A program made the translations under genes and the position numbers. Positions 32,999 through 42,577 of a stretch of 64,000 nt of DNA are shown one piece after another; the first letter of the stretch is position 1; every line of letters begins with the position of its first letter. The notes under the pieces are model-generated. The model was not told where the DNA came from and searched no databases. It saw only the letters and a list, made by a program, of their open reading frames with translations. Origin of the DNA: Tunturiibacter gelidiferens (lineage in GTDB: Bacteria > Acidobacteriota > Terriglobia > Terriglobales > Acidobacteriaceae); the NCBI RefSeq assembly GCF_014201335.1, contig NZ_JACHEB010000002.1:186001-250000 (forward strand), in the 5' to 3' direction.

Positions 32999-34825
32999 TT
33001 AGAAGCGCATGAACTGGCTGGATTGCTGGCGATGCCAGTTCGTTAGCTGCTGCAGGGCCTGGGCAAGGGAGGTCACGATGATGTTGGGTTTGCCACTGCC
33101 AAAGCGTTCGATGAGTTGTTCGGGGGTCTGGTCGGGATCGTTGGGGGAGTTCCAGAGGCCTACGATGATGCGGTTGTTGGGCAGGTGGGAACGGACGCGC
33201 TGGCAGATGGCGCGGGCCTGGGAGAAGGCGAAGGGGGGTAGCGCCGAGATGAAGACGACGGTGGTGGGCTCGGCGGCGAGGGAGTCGAGAATCTCGCCTG
33301 CGACGGAGGCGGCGGAGAGGAGGAGGGTGGGGTGAGAGGCGCGCTCCATGAGCTGGCCGAGCATGAGGGTGGTGAGCTCGTCGGCCTGATCGCTGACGGA
33401 GATGCAGACGACGGCGAAGTCGTTTTCGATCTGGCGTGAGATGCGCTTTGGGGTTGCCGGAGAGGTGTCGGCTGGCTGCTTCTGATGGTAGTCGGTAAGT
33501 TCGGCGACGATTTCGCCGATGGTGAGGAAGAAGAAGTCGGATCGCTTGTCGTCGAGGTTGCCCTGGTGTCGGTCTTGTTCTACGAGGGCGAGAGCCGGGA
33601 TGAGGACGGAGTCGTATAGCTCGACGAGGGGCTTGCCATCGAGGAAACGATTGGCGACGGCGCGGGCTTCCTGCTGGTCCATGGCGAGGAGGCGCTCGTA
33701 GAAGAGGGCTTCGGCGGAGAGCTCGGCGTCGGTGCCGAGGAGGGTATGGAGGAAGGATAGCTGGGGGACGTGGCGGCCCATAACGACGATACAGACGGTG
33801 AGCGGGGTGGAGAGGATGAGGCCAGGCCATCCCCAGAGGAGCGCCCAGAAGATGGCCATCGCGAGGAGGGCGAGGGAGGAGATGCCGGTGCGGGTGCTGT
33901 AGAGCCAGGGTTCAACGAAGTTGGTGGCGGTGAGTTCGAGCGCGAGGAAGAGGCCGAGGATGAGGATGGGCGGCCACCAGGTGGTGGAGATGGCGACCGA
34001 GACGATGAGGGGAAGGGCGAGGCTGGTGGCTGTGCCGACGTAGGGGACGATGCGGAGGATTCCGGCGAGGGCTCCCCAAAGGGTGGCGTCGGGTACGCCG
34101 ATGAGATAAAGGCCTCCTCCGAAGAGGATGCCATAGGCTGCGTTGACCGCTAACTGGAAGACAAGATATTGGCTGATGCGGGTGGCGGCCTCTTGCAGGG
34201 CCTGGGTCATGAGGTTGATGCGTCCCATGCCGGCGAGCAGGAGGATGCGGTGGCGGAGTTCCTCGCGTTTCATGAGGAGGTAGATGGAGAAGACGATGAC
34301 GACGCCGACTGTTCCGATGGGGCGGAGGAAGCGCATGAGGAGTTCGGCGGTGGTTTGAAGCTGGGTGCGGTCGGGGTCGATGATGCGGACGGGTTGGACT
34401 TGTGTAGGTGCCTGGGTAGCGGTGGGCGGAGCAGTTGTGGTGATGTCGCCGCTGATGCCTTCGACCGCGTTGAAGGCCTTCTCGAGGGATTGTTCTGCGG
34501 GGGAGTGGACGGTGGCCAGCTTGCGCTGGATATTGAGGCGATAGGCCGGGAGATCGTTGGCTACGTTGAGAAGCTGGCGAGAGACTACGTAGCCGACGCT
34601 GAAGATGCCGATGAAAGCCACGATGCAGGTTAATGCGACGGCCAAAACGCGGGGTACACGGCGGCTTTCGAGGCGGCTGACGGCGGGAGCCAACAGGAAT
34701 GACAGGGTAAGGGCGAAGGTGAGGGGAATGAGGAGATCGCGTGCGAAGTAGAGGATAAGGACGGTGACTGCGAGCACAAGCACAGGCTGAGTCCGGGAGA
34801 TTTCGGCGGTGCTGACGCGGGGCAT
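32999..34825 (-). CDS. AI-2E-family (PerM) transporter fused to a B12-binding-domain-like tail
   Basis: 608 residues. Residues 12-365 form the AI-2E/PerM membrane region: TM pairs at 12-48 and 58-82, a soluble insert at 100-160, then TM segments from 170 to 348, including GALAGILRIVPYVG and NFVEPWLYS typical of the family. Residues 370-450 are a helical bundle (LVELYDSVLIPALALVEQDRH), and 468-590 are Rossmann-like (AVVCISVSDQADELTTL; TTVVFISALPPFAF). Together they resemble the cap plus B12-binding domain of corrinoid/MerR-type proteins. The D-x-H-x-x-G motif reads D-Q-A at 479-481, so base-off cobalamin binding is unlikely. The transported solute is unknown. Confidence 0.82.
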   Translation of the reverse strand: MPRVSTAEISRTQPVLVLAVTVLILYFARDLLIPLTFALTLSFLLAPAVSRLESRRVPRVLAVALTCIVAFIGIFSVGYVVSRQLLNVANDLPAYRLNIQRKLATVHSPAEQSLEKAFNAVEGISGDITTTAPPTATQAPTQVQPVRIIDPDRTQLQTTAELLMRFLRPIGTVGVVIVFSIYLLMKREELRHRILLLAGMGRINLMTQALQEAATRISQYLVFQLAVNAAYGILFGGGLYLIGVPDATLWGALAGILRIVPYVGTATSLALPLIVSVAISTTWWPPILILGLFLALELTATNFVEPWLYSTRTGISSLALLAMAIFWALLWGWPGLILSTPLTVCIVVMGRHVPQLSFLHTLLGTDAELSAEALFYERLLAMDQQEARAVANRFLDGKPLVELYDSVLIPALALVEQDRHQGNLDDKRSDFFFLTIGEIVAELTDYHQKQPADTSPATPKRISRQIENDFAVVCISVSDQADELTTLMLGQLMERASHPTLLLSAASVAGEILDSLAAEPTTVVFISALPPFAFSQARAICQRVRSHLPNNRIIVGLWNSPNDPDQTPEQLIERFGSGKPNIIVTSLAQALQQLTNWHRQQSSQFMRF

Positions 34826-34961
34826 TGGAATGAGGGACCTCGTGGACTGCCGGATGGCTTGAGCTTACGCGGGCAAGGATACATCATCGAGCTGACGGCT
34901 GACGGATGTTTGCAACACGGGAGGACTAGACTCTTGGTTGCAGATTTGTGGAGGAGTGACG

Positions 34962-36335
34962 ATGGAGAGTACGCGAACGTTGAGTGCGAAGGAGAGCTTT
35001 GTTTTTGGACAGCAACGGCGGAAACAGATGCGGCGTATGCATCATCGGACTTGGACCGCGAAGCAGCGGAAAGAGAATCCGCTGAAGCTGCTGGAGGTAT
35101 CGACGCGTGGACGCGTTCCTGCGCTGGTGGCACTGAAGAACCAGTTGATGGCGGCGTCGCCGTTTGCATATTTTCGCGGGGCGGTGCCGGTAATGGCGTA
35201 TGACCTGTCGCTGATGCCGAACACGGGGATCTGCAATCAGCTTTGCGGAGATGCGCACGTGAGGAACCTGGGGGCATTTGCAGCGCCGGATGGGCGGCTG
35301 GTCTTCGACATTAACGATTTTGACGAGACGATTGTGGCGCCGTTCGAGTGGGATGTGAAACGGATGGCGACGAGTCTGGTGCTGGCGGGACGTGGGGCGG
35401 GAGCCAAGAGCTTGCATTGCAGGGAGGCTGCGACAGTGTTTCTGGAACAGTATCGGATGAAGATGCATGCGTTCGCGAGGATGCCGGTTTTGGACGTGGC
35501 GAAGTACCAGGTGCATCGGCTGGGACAGGTGTCGCCCGTAGCGGGGATTTTGCTGATGGCGGAGCGAGCTACGCCTAGACATACGCTGCTTACGCTGACC
35601 GAGGTGGAGGAGCAAAAGCCAGTTGTGAAAAAAAAGGTGAAGAGTAGCAACGTTGCGAAGCCGGTGGAGCGGCCGGAACGGGTGTTTCGGACGATTCCGC
35701 CGAATCTGAAGCGGTTGACAGGGGGCGCCGCGGAGCAGGTGGTGGATGCCCTGACGCTGTATGCTCAGAGCCTGCAGCCGGAGCGAAGACACTTTCTGGC
35801 ACAGTACAGGCCGATGGATGTTGCGTTCAAAGTTGTGGGGACGGGTTCGGTGGGGCTGCGGGATTATGTGATTTACATGGAAGGCAAAGGGCCGAAAGAT
35901 CCTCTTTTTCTGCAGGTGAAGGAGGAGGTTCCGTCGGGGTACGCGCCGTATGTGGCTGGCGAGTTGAAGGGGAGGAAAGCAAAGCTGCACCACGGACAGA
36001 GAGTGGTGAATGGGGAGCGCGCGATGCAGTTGCAGTCGGATCCGTTTCTGGGATGGACGACGATGGAAGGCAGAGACTATCTAGTGAGGCAGTTGAACGA
36101 TCACAAGGCTTCGATTCAGTTGGAGAATTTGAAGTCGGTTGGACTGCTGGAGTATGCGGGAGTGTGCGGGGAGATGCTGGCGCGAGGTCATGCTCGGGCT
36201 GGCGATAGTGCGATGGTCGCAGGATACCTGGGGACGTCGCCTCGGTTTGATAAAGCAGTTACGGCGTTTGCGGAAGCTTATGCAGACCAGACGGAGCTGG
36301 ATTGGAAGCAGCTGGTGAAGTCGCTGAAGAAATGA
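34962..36335 (+). CDS. DUF2252 family protein (kinase-like fold)
   Basis: 457 residues from the ATG at 34962, with GGAGG 7 nt upstream. It has the DUF2252 signatures: PFAYFRGAVPVMAYDL, CGDAHVRNLGAF (equivalent to the catalytic H-x-D/N loop of aminoglycoside-phosphotransferase-like kinases), DINDFDETIVAPFEWDVKRMATSL (metal-binding D-x-D) and VGTGSVGLRDYVIYMEG. The tail has GEMLARGHARAGD. The substrate and reaction of this family are not established, although the fold suggests ATP-dependent phosphotransfer. It is divergent from the AI-2E-like gene, with 136 bp between the starts. Confidence 0.88.
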   Translation: MESTRTLSAKESFVFGQQRRKQMRRMHHRTWTAKQRKENPLKLLEVSTRGRVPALVALKNQLMAASPFAYFRGAVPVMAYDLSLMPNTGICNQLCGDAHVRNLGAFAAPDGRLVFDINDFDETIVAPFEWDVKRMATSLVLAGRGAGAKSLHCREAATVFLEQYRMKMHAFARMPVLDVAKYQVHRLGQVSPVAGILLMAERATPRHTLLTLTEVEEQKPVVKKKVKSSNVAKPVERPERVFRTIPPNLKRLTGGAAEQVVDALTLYAQSLQPERRHFLAQYRPMDVAFKVVGTGSVGLRDYVIYMEGKGPKDPLFLQVKEEVPSGYAPYVAGELKGRKAKLHHGQRVVNGERAMQLQSDPFLGWTTMEGRDYLVRQLNDHKASIQLENLKSVGLLEYAGVCGEMLARGHARAGDSAMVAGYLGTSPRFDKAVTAFAEAYADQTELDWKQLVKSLKK

Positions 36336-36398
36336 TGTGAGTTGAAGGACGACGTGAGGATTTTCGTCTACAGTTCAGATACGTTGTGAGAGGTAAGT

Positions 36399-37898
36399 AT
36401 GATTCGTCTTTGGCGAGTCTCGGTGAGCCTGTTGTTCGTCGCATCCCTGTCGTCGGCGCAGGAGATGCACGACCACAGCATCCCCGAAAGATTGGGAGAG
36501 GTATCGTTTCCGATCTCGTGCGCGCCTTCGGTGCAGGAACAGTTCAACCGTGGCATAGCTTTGCTGCACTCCTTCGCCTACGCCTCTGCGGAACAGACAT
36601 TTCAGGGTGTAGGGCGAATGGACCCGCAATGTGGCATGGCGCACTGGGGTGTGGCCATGACTTATTTCCATCAGGTTTGGTCCCCGAACCTGCCTCCTCC
36701 AGCGTTTCCGATGGGACAAAAGGAGATGCTGGAGGCGACGCGTCTAGGCGCAAAGTCTGACCGGGAACGGGGGTTCATCCATGCGCTTGGGGCGCTCTAT
36801 CGAGAGTCCAACGGGCTCACCTCCAGCATGCGTACCGTTGCCTACGAACAGGCGATGGCAGAGGTCGCCAGGAAGAATAGCAGGGATGTCGAGTCACAGG
36901 TGTTCTATGCGCTGGCTCTTTTGGCCAATGCATCTCCAACTGATAAAACGCACGCGAAGCAAAAGCAGGCAATCGATCTTCTGCAGCCGCTGAACCGCGA
37001 GTACCCGAACCATCCGGGAATCGCTCACTATCTTATCCACGCCTGTGACAGTCAGGAGCTTGCCGAACGTGGTCTGCCTGCGGCGAGAGCCTACGCGCAA
37101 ATTGCTCCCTCGGCACCTCATGCGTTGCATATGCCATCGCATATCTTTACCAGGCTGGGCTTGTGGAACGACTCCATCGAGTCCAATCTCGCCTCAAGGC
37201 AGGCCGCGCACCAGCATGGCGATACCCTGGATGAGCTGCATGCGATGGACTATCTCGTCTATGCCTATCTGCAGACGGGAGGCGACAAAGAGGTCAGCCA
37301 GGTCGTTCAGGACATGAAGGCGATGCCGAAATTGAATATGAGCAACTTCGGAATAGCCTATGCGGCCACCGCTATTCCCATCCGCGATGCAGTCGAGCGA
37401 GGTCGATGGGACGACGCCGCAAGTATCTCTGTCCCGACAGGCGCACCGCCTTCGGTTGTCGCGATCGCGGTGTGGTCCAGGGGAATGGGACTAGCACGGA
37501 CTGGACATGTGAAGGACGCGCGCGAGAACGTGGATCGACTTCGGCAGATCGAGGCGCAGCTCCGCCTCTCGGGTGATAACTATTGGTCCACCCAGACCGG
37601 AGTTTTGGCGAGCGAAGTCATGGCGTGGGCCGCGCAGGCTAGTGGCGACCCACATCAAGCGTTGGTGTTGCTGCGCGCCGCAGCCGATCAGGAGGATGCC
37701 ATCGAAAAGCAGCCGGTGACACCGGGACCGATTTTGCCTGCCCGCGAACAGCTTGGAGATTTGCTCCTGCAGGAGAAACAATCCGAGCTCGCGCTAAAGG
37801 AGTTTCAGACAGCACTCGCGGAGGCTCCGGGGAGACGTGGGGCATTGCTGGGCATCGCCCGGGCTTCGCAACATAACGATCGAGCGGAACTCTACTGA
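36399..37898 (+). CDS. Secreted tetratricopeptide-repeat protein
   Basis: 499 residues with a signal peptide (LWRVSVSLLFVASLSSA) and TPR-like helical repeats: FNRGIALLHSFAYASAEQTF, then GMAHWGVAMTYFHQVW, AVAYEQAMAEVARKNS-type helices, and a C-terminal TPR near residues 450-490 (LLLQEKQSELALKEFQTAL). The His-rich segment (HDHS) after the signal and HALHMPSHIFTRLG are features often seen in this acidobacterial/proteobacterial family. It likely forms a protein-interaction scaffold in the periplasm; no enzyme motif was found. It follows the DUF2252 gene by 63 bp, so co-transcription is plausible. Confidence 0.78.
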   Translation: MIRLWRVSVSLLFVASLSSAQEMHDHSIPERLGEVSFPISCAPSVQEQFNRGIALLHSFAYASAEQTFQGVGRMDPQCGMAHWGVAMTYFHQVWSPNLPPPAFPMGQKEMLEATRLGAKSDRERGFIHALGALYRESNGLTSSMRTVAYEQAMAEVARKNSRDVESQVFYALALLANASPTDKTHAKQKQAIDLLQPLNREYPNHPGIAHYLIHACDSQELAERGLPAARAYAQIAPSAPHALHMPSHIFTRLGLWNDSIESNLASRQAAHQHGDTLDELHAMDYLVYAYLQTGGDKEVSQVVQDMKAMPKLNMSNFGIAYAATAIPIRDAVERGRWDDAASISVPTGAPPSVVAIAVWSRGMGLARTGHVKDARENVDRLRQIEAQLRLSGDNYWSTQTGVLASEVMAWAAQASGDPHQALVLLRAAADQEDAIEKQPVTPGPILPAREQLGDLLLQEKQSELALKEFQTALAEAPGRRGALLGIARASQHNDRAELY

Positions 37899-37913
37899 TG
37901 TTTCCTGCGTTGG

Positions 37914-38951
37914 CTAACTCATGGTGAGAACGACGCGGAATTGTGCGTGGCCACTCATCATTCGTGCGTAGGCTTCGCCGGCTTTTTCCAGCGGATAGGT
38001 TTCGATCATGGGACGCACGCCGGTAAGTTCGGAGAAGCGCAGGGTGTCTTCGGAGTCGGATGGAATGCCTGAGGCCCATCCCTGAATAGATTTCTGACCG
38101 GTGATGAGTTGTACCGGTGTTACCTCAATGGGATCAAATGACACACCGATCACGATGAGTTTGCCGTTTGGTCCCAGACCGTCGATCAACTCGGATATCG
38201 ACTTCGAGTCTGGCGCTGTTGCGATAATCACCTTCGCTCCGCCGTGCTTTTGCAACTCCTCCGATGCCTTCGTCGCTTTGCTGTCGATGTAGAGAGTTGC
38301 GCCAAGCTTCTTCGCAAGCGGCTCGTTTTCCGGGCCACGTCCGATGGCTGCGACCTTGTAGCCAAACTTGTTTGCGAATTGAACTCCCAGGTGCCCCAAG
38401 CCGCCGATTCCCTGCACCGCGACAAGGTCACCAGGGAGAGCACCGCTGTGCCGAAGGGCGTTATAAGTGGTAATTCCGGCGCAGAGCAAAGGCGCTGCTT
38501 CAACGTCGCTCAGGCTGTCGGGTATTGCGACCAGCGCCTCCTCGGGGGCCACCATGTATTGCTGATATCCGCCGTCATAGCTAATGCCTGGAATCTTCAT
38601 GTTCTTACAGTTGCCAAAGTCCCCGCGCCGGCATTCGGAGCACGTATTGTCGTGACCGCCGTGCCAGCCGACGCCGACACGCTGGCCCTTCTTCCACGCG
38701 GAGACGCCGTCACCCAGTTCATCGACGACGCCTGCTACTTCGTGTCCTGGAATCCGGGGATACTCAATGCCGGGCCAGAAACCTTCAACGGTGAGGGCGT
38801 CACTGTGGCAGACGCCACAGGCCTGCACCTTGATCCGCACGTGTCCTGCGCCGGGCTTGGGGATTTCGCGTTCGACGATCTCGAAATCGGTCTTGGGCTT
38901 GGGAATCTGCGCTACCTTCATGGTTCCTGCTGCGACTGACGTTGTAGCCAT
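37914..38951 (-). CDS. Zinc-dependent alcohol dehydrogenase (AdhP-like)
   Basis: 345 residues from the ATG at 38951, which has a perfect AGGAGG 6 nt upstream. The catalytic zinc site is C-G-V-C-H-S-D and GHE, with a later Cys in LLCAGITTY. The NAD(P) Rossmann motif is GIGGLGHLGVQFA. The structural zinc loop normally has four cysteines; here it reads D-N-T-C-S-E-C-(7)-C, so the first ligand is Asp rather than Cys. It resembles the AdhP/AdhA propanol-preferring or cinnamyl-alcohol group acting on primary alcohols or aldehydes. It is convergent with the TPR gene. Confidence 0.88.
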   Translation of the reverse strand: MATTSVAAGTMKVAQIPKPKTDFEIVEREIPKPGAGHVRIKVQACGVCHSDALTVEGFWPGIEYPRIPGHEVAGVVDELGDGVSAWKKGQRVGVGWHGGHDNTCSECRRGDFGNCKNMKIPGISYDGGYQQYMVAPEEALVAIPDSLSDVEAAPLLCAGITTYNALRHSGALPGDLVAVQGIGGLGHLGVQFANKFGYKVAAIGRGPENEPLAKKLGATLYIDSKATKASEELQKHGGAKVIIATAPDSKSISELIDGLGPNGKLIVIGVSFDPIEVTPVQLITGQKSIQGWASGIPSDSEDTLRFSELTGVRPMIETYPLEKAGEAYARMMSGHAQFRVVLTMS

Positions 38952-39124
38952 AGATCCTCCTGGTTGAACTTGCAATCATGGTTGAAAAGCACTTACCGGC
39001 TCGACTGGAGGCGGAGGGCTAGCGCCGCCGTACCCAGCGGCCAGGGTTCTGAATTCTTCCGAACACGGCTGTTCGATGCGGCGCTTGTGGAAAGTGATGC
39101 GGGAGAATTGGATTCGGCCAACAA

Positions 39125-40462
39125 TCAGGGTTGTAGCACGGCCCTGGGGGTACGGGTGACGTATTGGGTGACGATGAGGCCGATGAGGAGCATGGAAGCG
39201 GCGACGTAGAAAGGTGCGCCGGGAGTGCGGACGATGGCGCCGATGCCGATGGACTTGCTGAAGATGTAGGTGAAGAAGCCGGGGCCGGCAAGTCCGGCGA
39301 TGCCGCGCAGGCCGTTGATGGCTCCCTGAAGCTGGCCTTGTTCGGAGGGGCTGGTTTTGCGGGAGAGAAGACTTTGAGCGGAGGGCCAGGTGAAGGACAT
39401 GAGATTAAGGAAGGGGATGCCGATCCATACGAGGAGGCCGGTTTTGGAAGAGCCGATCATCGAATAGCCGAGAGCTCCGCCTATGAGGCCGATAGTCATT
39501 GCGCCGCGCTCGCCTAATTTGGCTACGACGGGTTTGATGAGGAACGCGCCATAGATGACGGTGAAGACTCCTACCACGGCCAGCGAGAGGCCCACGGTGC
39601 GGTTGGTCCAGTGGTAGCGATAGTCGTCGTAGATGACGTAGACGTTCATAAGGACCTGCTGGGCGATGTAGCCGAGCAGAAGGATGGCGGCGATGCCGAT
39701 CATGCCGCCGTGGCGGAGCAGGGTGAGCGAGCCGACGGGGTTGGCCCGTGTCCAGGAGAAGGGGCTGCGGTTTTCTTTGGAGAGGGATTCGGGCAGGACG
39801 AAGAGGCCGTAGAGACCGTTGATGAGGGAGAGGGCTGCGGCGGCCCAGAAGGGCAGGCGAGGGTTGATGTTGCCGAGCAGGCCGCCGATGGCGGGACCGA
39901 GAACGAAACCAAGTCCGAAGGCTGCGTTCAACATGCCGAAGGCTGCGGCGCGACGCTCGCGTGGTGTGACATCAGCCATGTAAGCCATCGCGGTGGGGAT
40001 GCTGGAGGAGGTGAGGCCGGAGATGACGCGGCCGAGGAAGAGCCAGTTGAGAGCGGGAGCCCAGGCCATGAGGACGTAGTCGAGACCGAGGCCGAAGTTG
40101 GACAGCAGGACAACGGGGCGGCGGCCGAAGCGGTCGGAGAGAGACCCGGCGATGGGGGAGAAGAAGAACTGCATGGCGGCGAAGACAGTGCCGAAGAGAC
40201 CGAGCATACGGGCGGCTGAAGAGGTGTCGCCGCGGAGGAAGCCTTCGATGAGGCGGGGCAGGACCGGGGCGATCATGCCGAGGGCGAGCATGTCGAGGGC
40301 GACGGTGAAGAAGATGAAGGTGGCTGCGGCGCGACGGCCTGAGGGTGGGACGGGTGGGAGGGTCGCGTTGGCGGTGAGGTCGGCGGAGACGAGCTCGGGC
40401 TCGGTCATCATGGGATCCGGTGTTGCGTTTTGAGGCGGCGGATTTTGAGACGACTCAGCCAT
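39125..40462 (-). CDS. MFS transporter, TetA-like DHA1 drug:H+ antiporter
   Basis: 445 residues with a hydrophilic N-terminal extension of about 45 residues, then 12 predicted TM helices. The MFS motif A between TM2 and TM3 is GSLSDRFGRRPVVLLS, and D-M-L-A-L-G-M-I-A-P-V-L-P in TM1 is typical of the tetracycline-resistance (TCR/TetA) family. GLTSSSIPTAMAYMADVTP and FGLGFVLGPAIGG in TM4-5 carry the antiporter motif C (G-x-x-x-G-P-x-x-G-G). It is a proton-driven efflux pump; the drug specificity is not known. There is no adjacent TetR-type regulator. Confidence 0.88.
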   Translation of the reverse strand: MAESSQNPPPQNATPDPMMTEPELVSADLTANATLPPVPPSGRRAAATFIFFTVALDMLALGMIAPVLPRLIEGFLRGDTSSAARMLGLFGTVFAAMQFFFSPIAGSLSDRFGRRPVVLLSNFGLGLDYVLMAWAPALNWLFLGRVISGLTSSSIPTAMAYMADVTPRERRAAAFGMLNAAFGLGFVLGPAIGGLLGNINPRLPFWAAAALSLINGLYGLFVLPESLSKENRSPFSWTRANPVGSLTLLRHGGMIGIAAILLLGYIAQQVLMNVYVIYDDYRYHWTNRTVGLSLAVVGVFTVIYGAFLIKPVVAKLGERGAMTIGLIGGALGYSMIGSSKTGLLVWIGIPFLNLMSFTWPSAQSLLSRKTSPSEQGQLQGAINGLRGIAGLAGPGFFTYIFSKSIGIGAIVRTPGAPFYVAASMLLIGLIVTQYVTRTPRAVLQP

Positions 40463-40667
40463 GCGATTGATGGCAGTCTACGTGAGTTTTATTGCGGTTT
40501 ATTGGATATTTCGGCGCTATCTGTTGTGGGTGAGTCTTGCGCAGTGGCGATCGCGTCTGTAATAGAGGTTGTTGGGATTTGACCAGAATTGTGTTGTCGG
40601 CGTGCTTTACTGGTGCGGGGTGTCCCTATTGAGTTTTGTGTCGTACAGGCTAGGGGATGACAGGTTA

Positions 40668-41477
40668 ATGCGTTTTGTTGCTGGAGTGATGGTGTCGGTC
40701 TGTCTGCTAGGCGTTGGGAGCCTGGGCGCCCAGAGTTCGAATGCGGCGAAACAGGTTGTGGACTCGATGCTGACCCATGAGAGTGATCCGGCAGAGCATC
40801 GCAATCTCTATATGTATCTTTCGGAAGAGCGGTCGGAGCGGACGGGCGGGCATCTGTGGCGAGAGCGCGTGGTGGAGACCTCGGTGGGTAAGGTGAGGCT
40901 GTTGCTGGCTGAAGATGGCAAGCCTCTGAGCGGAGATCGCGCGACGCTAGAGAGAGCAAAGCTGGCGCAGATTGAGTTGCATCCTGAGGAGTTTCAGCGG
41001 CGGGCGCAGGCGACGAAAAGCGACGAAGACCATGCAGAACAGATGCTGACACTGCTGGGAAAGGCCTTTCTGTTTAACGACCCTCGGGTTGATGGGAGCG
41101 ACCTGGAGATTGGGTTTCGACCTGATCCTGCGTACAAGACGCAGTCATTGGAGGAGCGTGTGCTGCATGCGATGTCGGGTACGCTCCTGGTGGATCAGCG
41201 GACGTTACAGCTGCACATGATTGAAGGAAAGATGCCTCAGGATGTGAGTTTGGGATATGGATTGCTTGGAACGGTCCATGCGGGTAGCAGCTTCAATACG
41301 ACGCATGAGATGGAGCCGGGTGGGGATTGGAAGGACGCTGTGGTGAATACCGCGATTGAAGGAAAGGCGATGCTGTTCAAAGAGATTGGCAGGAACGAGC
41401 ATATGATCCACAGCGAGTTTCAGCAGCTGCCGCCGGATATCAGCGTGGCGCAGGCGGTGGAGATGCTGGAGCGGTAA
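40668..41477 (+). CDS. Secreted protein of unknown function
   Basis: 269 residues from the ATG at 40668, with a signal peptide (RFVAGVMVSVCLLGVGSLGAQ). The frame extends upstream to 40569, but those codons carry no RBS. After the signal come a helical region (NAAKQVVDSMLTHESD) and alternating strands that suggest a LolA/LolB-like or related beta fold: LYMYLSEERSERTGGHLW, EERVLHAMSGTLLVDQRTLQLHMIEGKM and LLGTVHAGSSFNTTHEM. No catalytic motif or family was recognised with confidence. It is divergent from the MFS pump and convergent with the aldo/keto reductase. Confidence 0.65.
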   Translation: MRFVAGVMVSVCLLGVGSLGAQSSNAAKQVVDSMLTHESDPAEHRNLYMYLSEERSERTGGHLWRERVVETSVGKVRLLLAEDGKPLSGDRATLERAKLAQIELHPEEFQRRAQATKSDEDHAEQMLTLLGKAFLFNDPRVDGSDLEIGFRPDPAYKTQSLEERVLHAMSGTLLVDQRTLQLHMIEGKMPQDVSLGYGLLGTVHAGSSFNTTHEMEPGGDWKDAVVNTAIEGKAMLFKEIGRNEHMIHSEFQQLPPDISVAQAVEMLER

Positions 41478-41492
41478 TGAGGTCGACTGGTG

Positions 41493-42368
41493 TCAGGCGG
41501 CGGCTACGCGTTGGATGAGATTGTTCTGTTCTTTTTGGGATTCGGCGCCGATGGTGAAGGCGTCCAGTACTCCGGTGCCGAGGGCGTAGCGGATGGCTTC
41601 AGCGGGCTTGTCGCGGAGGTCACCTTGTCCGAGAATCTTCATGCCGATAATTCCCTTCCCTTGTGCGCGCATCTGCTTGATCACGCTGATGACGGTGGCG
41701 GGGTCTGCGTCCATATGGGAGCCGATAGGGTTGAGCCGGACGAGATCGACCTCGACCCACGGGGAGGCTGCAGCGGCCTTTAATGCTGGAAGGCTGTGGC
41801 AGGAGACGCCATGTGCGCGGATGACTCCTTTTTGCTTCGCTTCGGAGAGGACGTCCATGACTCCGCGGTAGCGTGTCGTCCAGTCGCCTTCGGTGACACA
41901 GTGGATGAGAACGATGTCGATGTAGTCGACGCCTAGCTCTTTGCGAAAGCGGTCAAGGTCGGCGCGAACGCCGGCGGCGTCGCGGGTGTCGGTCTTGGTG
42001 AGAACGACTACCTTGTCGCGAGGGATGTGTTTGAGGGCTTCGGCGACGTAGGGGTGGCTGCCGTAGGAGTCGGCGGAGTCGAAGAAGCGAAGGCCGTTGT
42101 CGTTGTAGCCGTCGAGGAGGAGTCTGGTAAGCGGGGATGTGCCCAGGCGGGTCTGGTTGGAGGCGCCGCCGAAGCCGATGGTGCCGGTTCCCATGGCGAG
42201 ACGGCTGGTGCGGATGCCGGTCTTGCCGAGGACAACCTCGTCCTGCGCGTGGAATTTCTGGGGGAGCGGGTCCGGCTCGAGAAGAGCGGCGCGAACGATG
42301 GCGGATCGGGCGAGAAGGGTCGCTCCGAGGGTGCGGGTCGAGCGGCGAAGGAAGTCTCTCCTTAGCAT
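41493..42368 (-). CDS. Exported aldo/keto reductase family protein
   Basis: 291 residues starting LRRDFLRRSTRTLGATLLA, a twin-arginine signal (R-R-D-F-L) indicating folded export. The TIM-barrel AKR core follows: catalytic Asp/Tyr in FFDSADSYGSHPYVAEAL, Lys in VVLTKTD and His in VLIHCVTEGDW. LVRLNPIGSHMDADP and GIIGMKILGQG are later barrel strands. AKRs use NAD(P)H, so a periplasmic member would need bound cofactor, as in other Tat-exported oxidoreductases. It ends 15 bp from the stop of the convergent gene at 40668. Confidence 0.85.
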   Translation of the reverse strand: MLRRDFLRRSTRTLGATLLARSAIVRAALLEPDPLPQKFHAQDEVVLGKTGIRTSRLAMGTGTIGFGGASNQTRLGTSPLTRLLLDGYNDNGLRFFDSADSYGSHPYVAEALKHIPRDKVVVLTKTDTRDAAGVRADLDRFRKELGVDYIDIVLIHCVTEGDWTTRYRGVMDVLSEAKQKGVIRAHGVSCHSLPALKAAAASPWVEVDLVRLNPIGSHMDADPATVISVIKQMRAQGKGIIGMKILGQGDLRDKPAEAIRYALGTGVLDAFTIGAESQKEQNNLIQRVAAA

Positions 42369-42470
42369 GGCGCGATCTCCTTGGAGTTTAGACTACGCCG
42401 AATTGCCTTTGGGAGCAGGTGGGCAGTTGGTTGCCTTTGATGGGATCGAACTGCTGGTTGTTCTGCCGGA

Positions 42471-42570
42471 CGGGCCCACTGCGCGTGGGGCGGGCGTTCG
42501 CACGCCTTTTTAGAGCTTCGCTTGGCCCTCCCGTTGGTCGGGATTATCTTCATTTCGGCCGACAGGAGGG
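42471..42570. repeat. Diverged copy 3 of the GTCACTTCGTGAC-type repeat
   Basis: CCCACTGCGCGTGGGGC is followed by GGGCGTTCGCACGCC in the place of the GTCAC hairpin, then AGCTTCGCTTGGCCCTCC and CGTTGGTCGGGAT. It lines up with the left arm and core of copy 1, but the right GTCAC arm is missing. It lies between the AKR and multicopper oxidase genes. Confidence 0.5.
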
Positions 42571-42577
42571 CGCTGAA

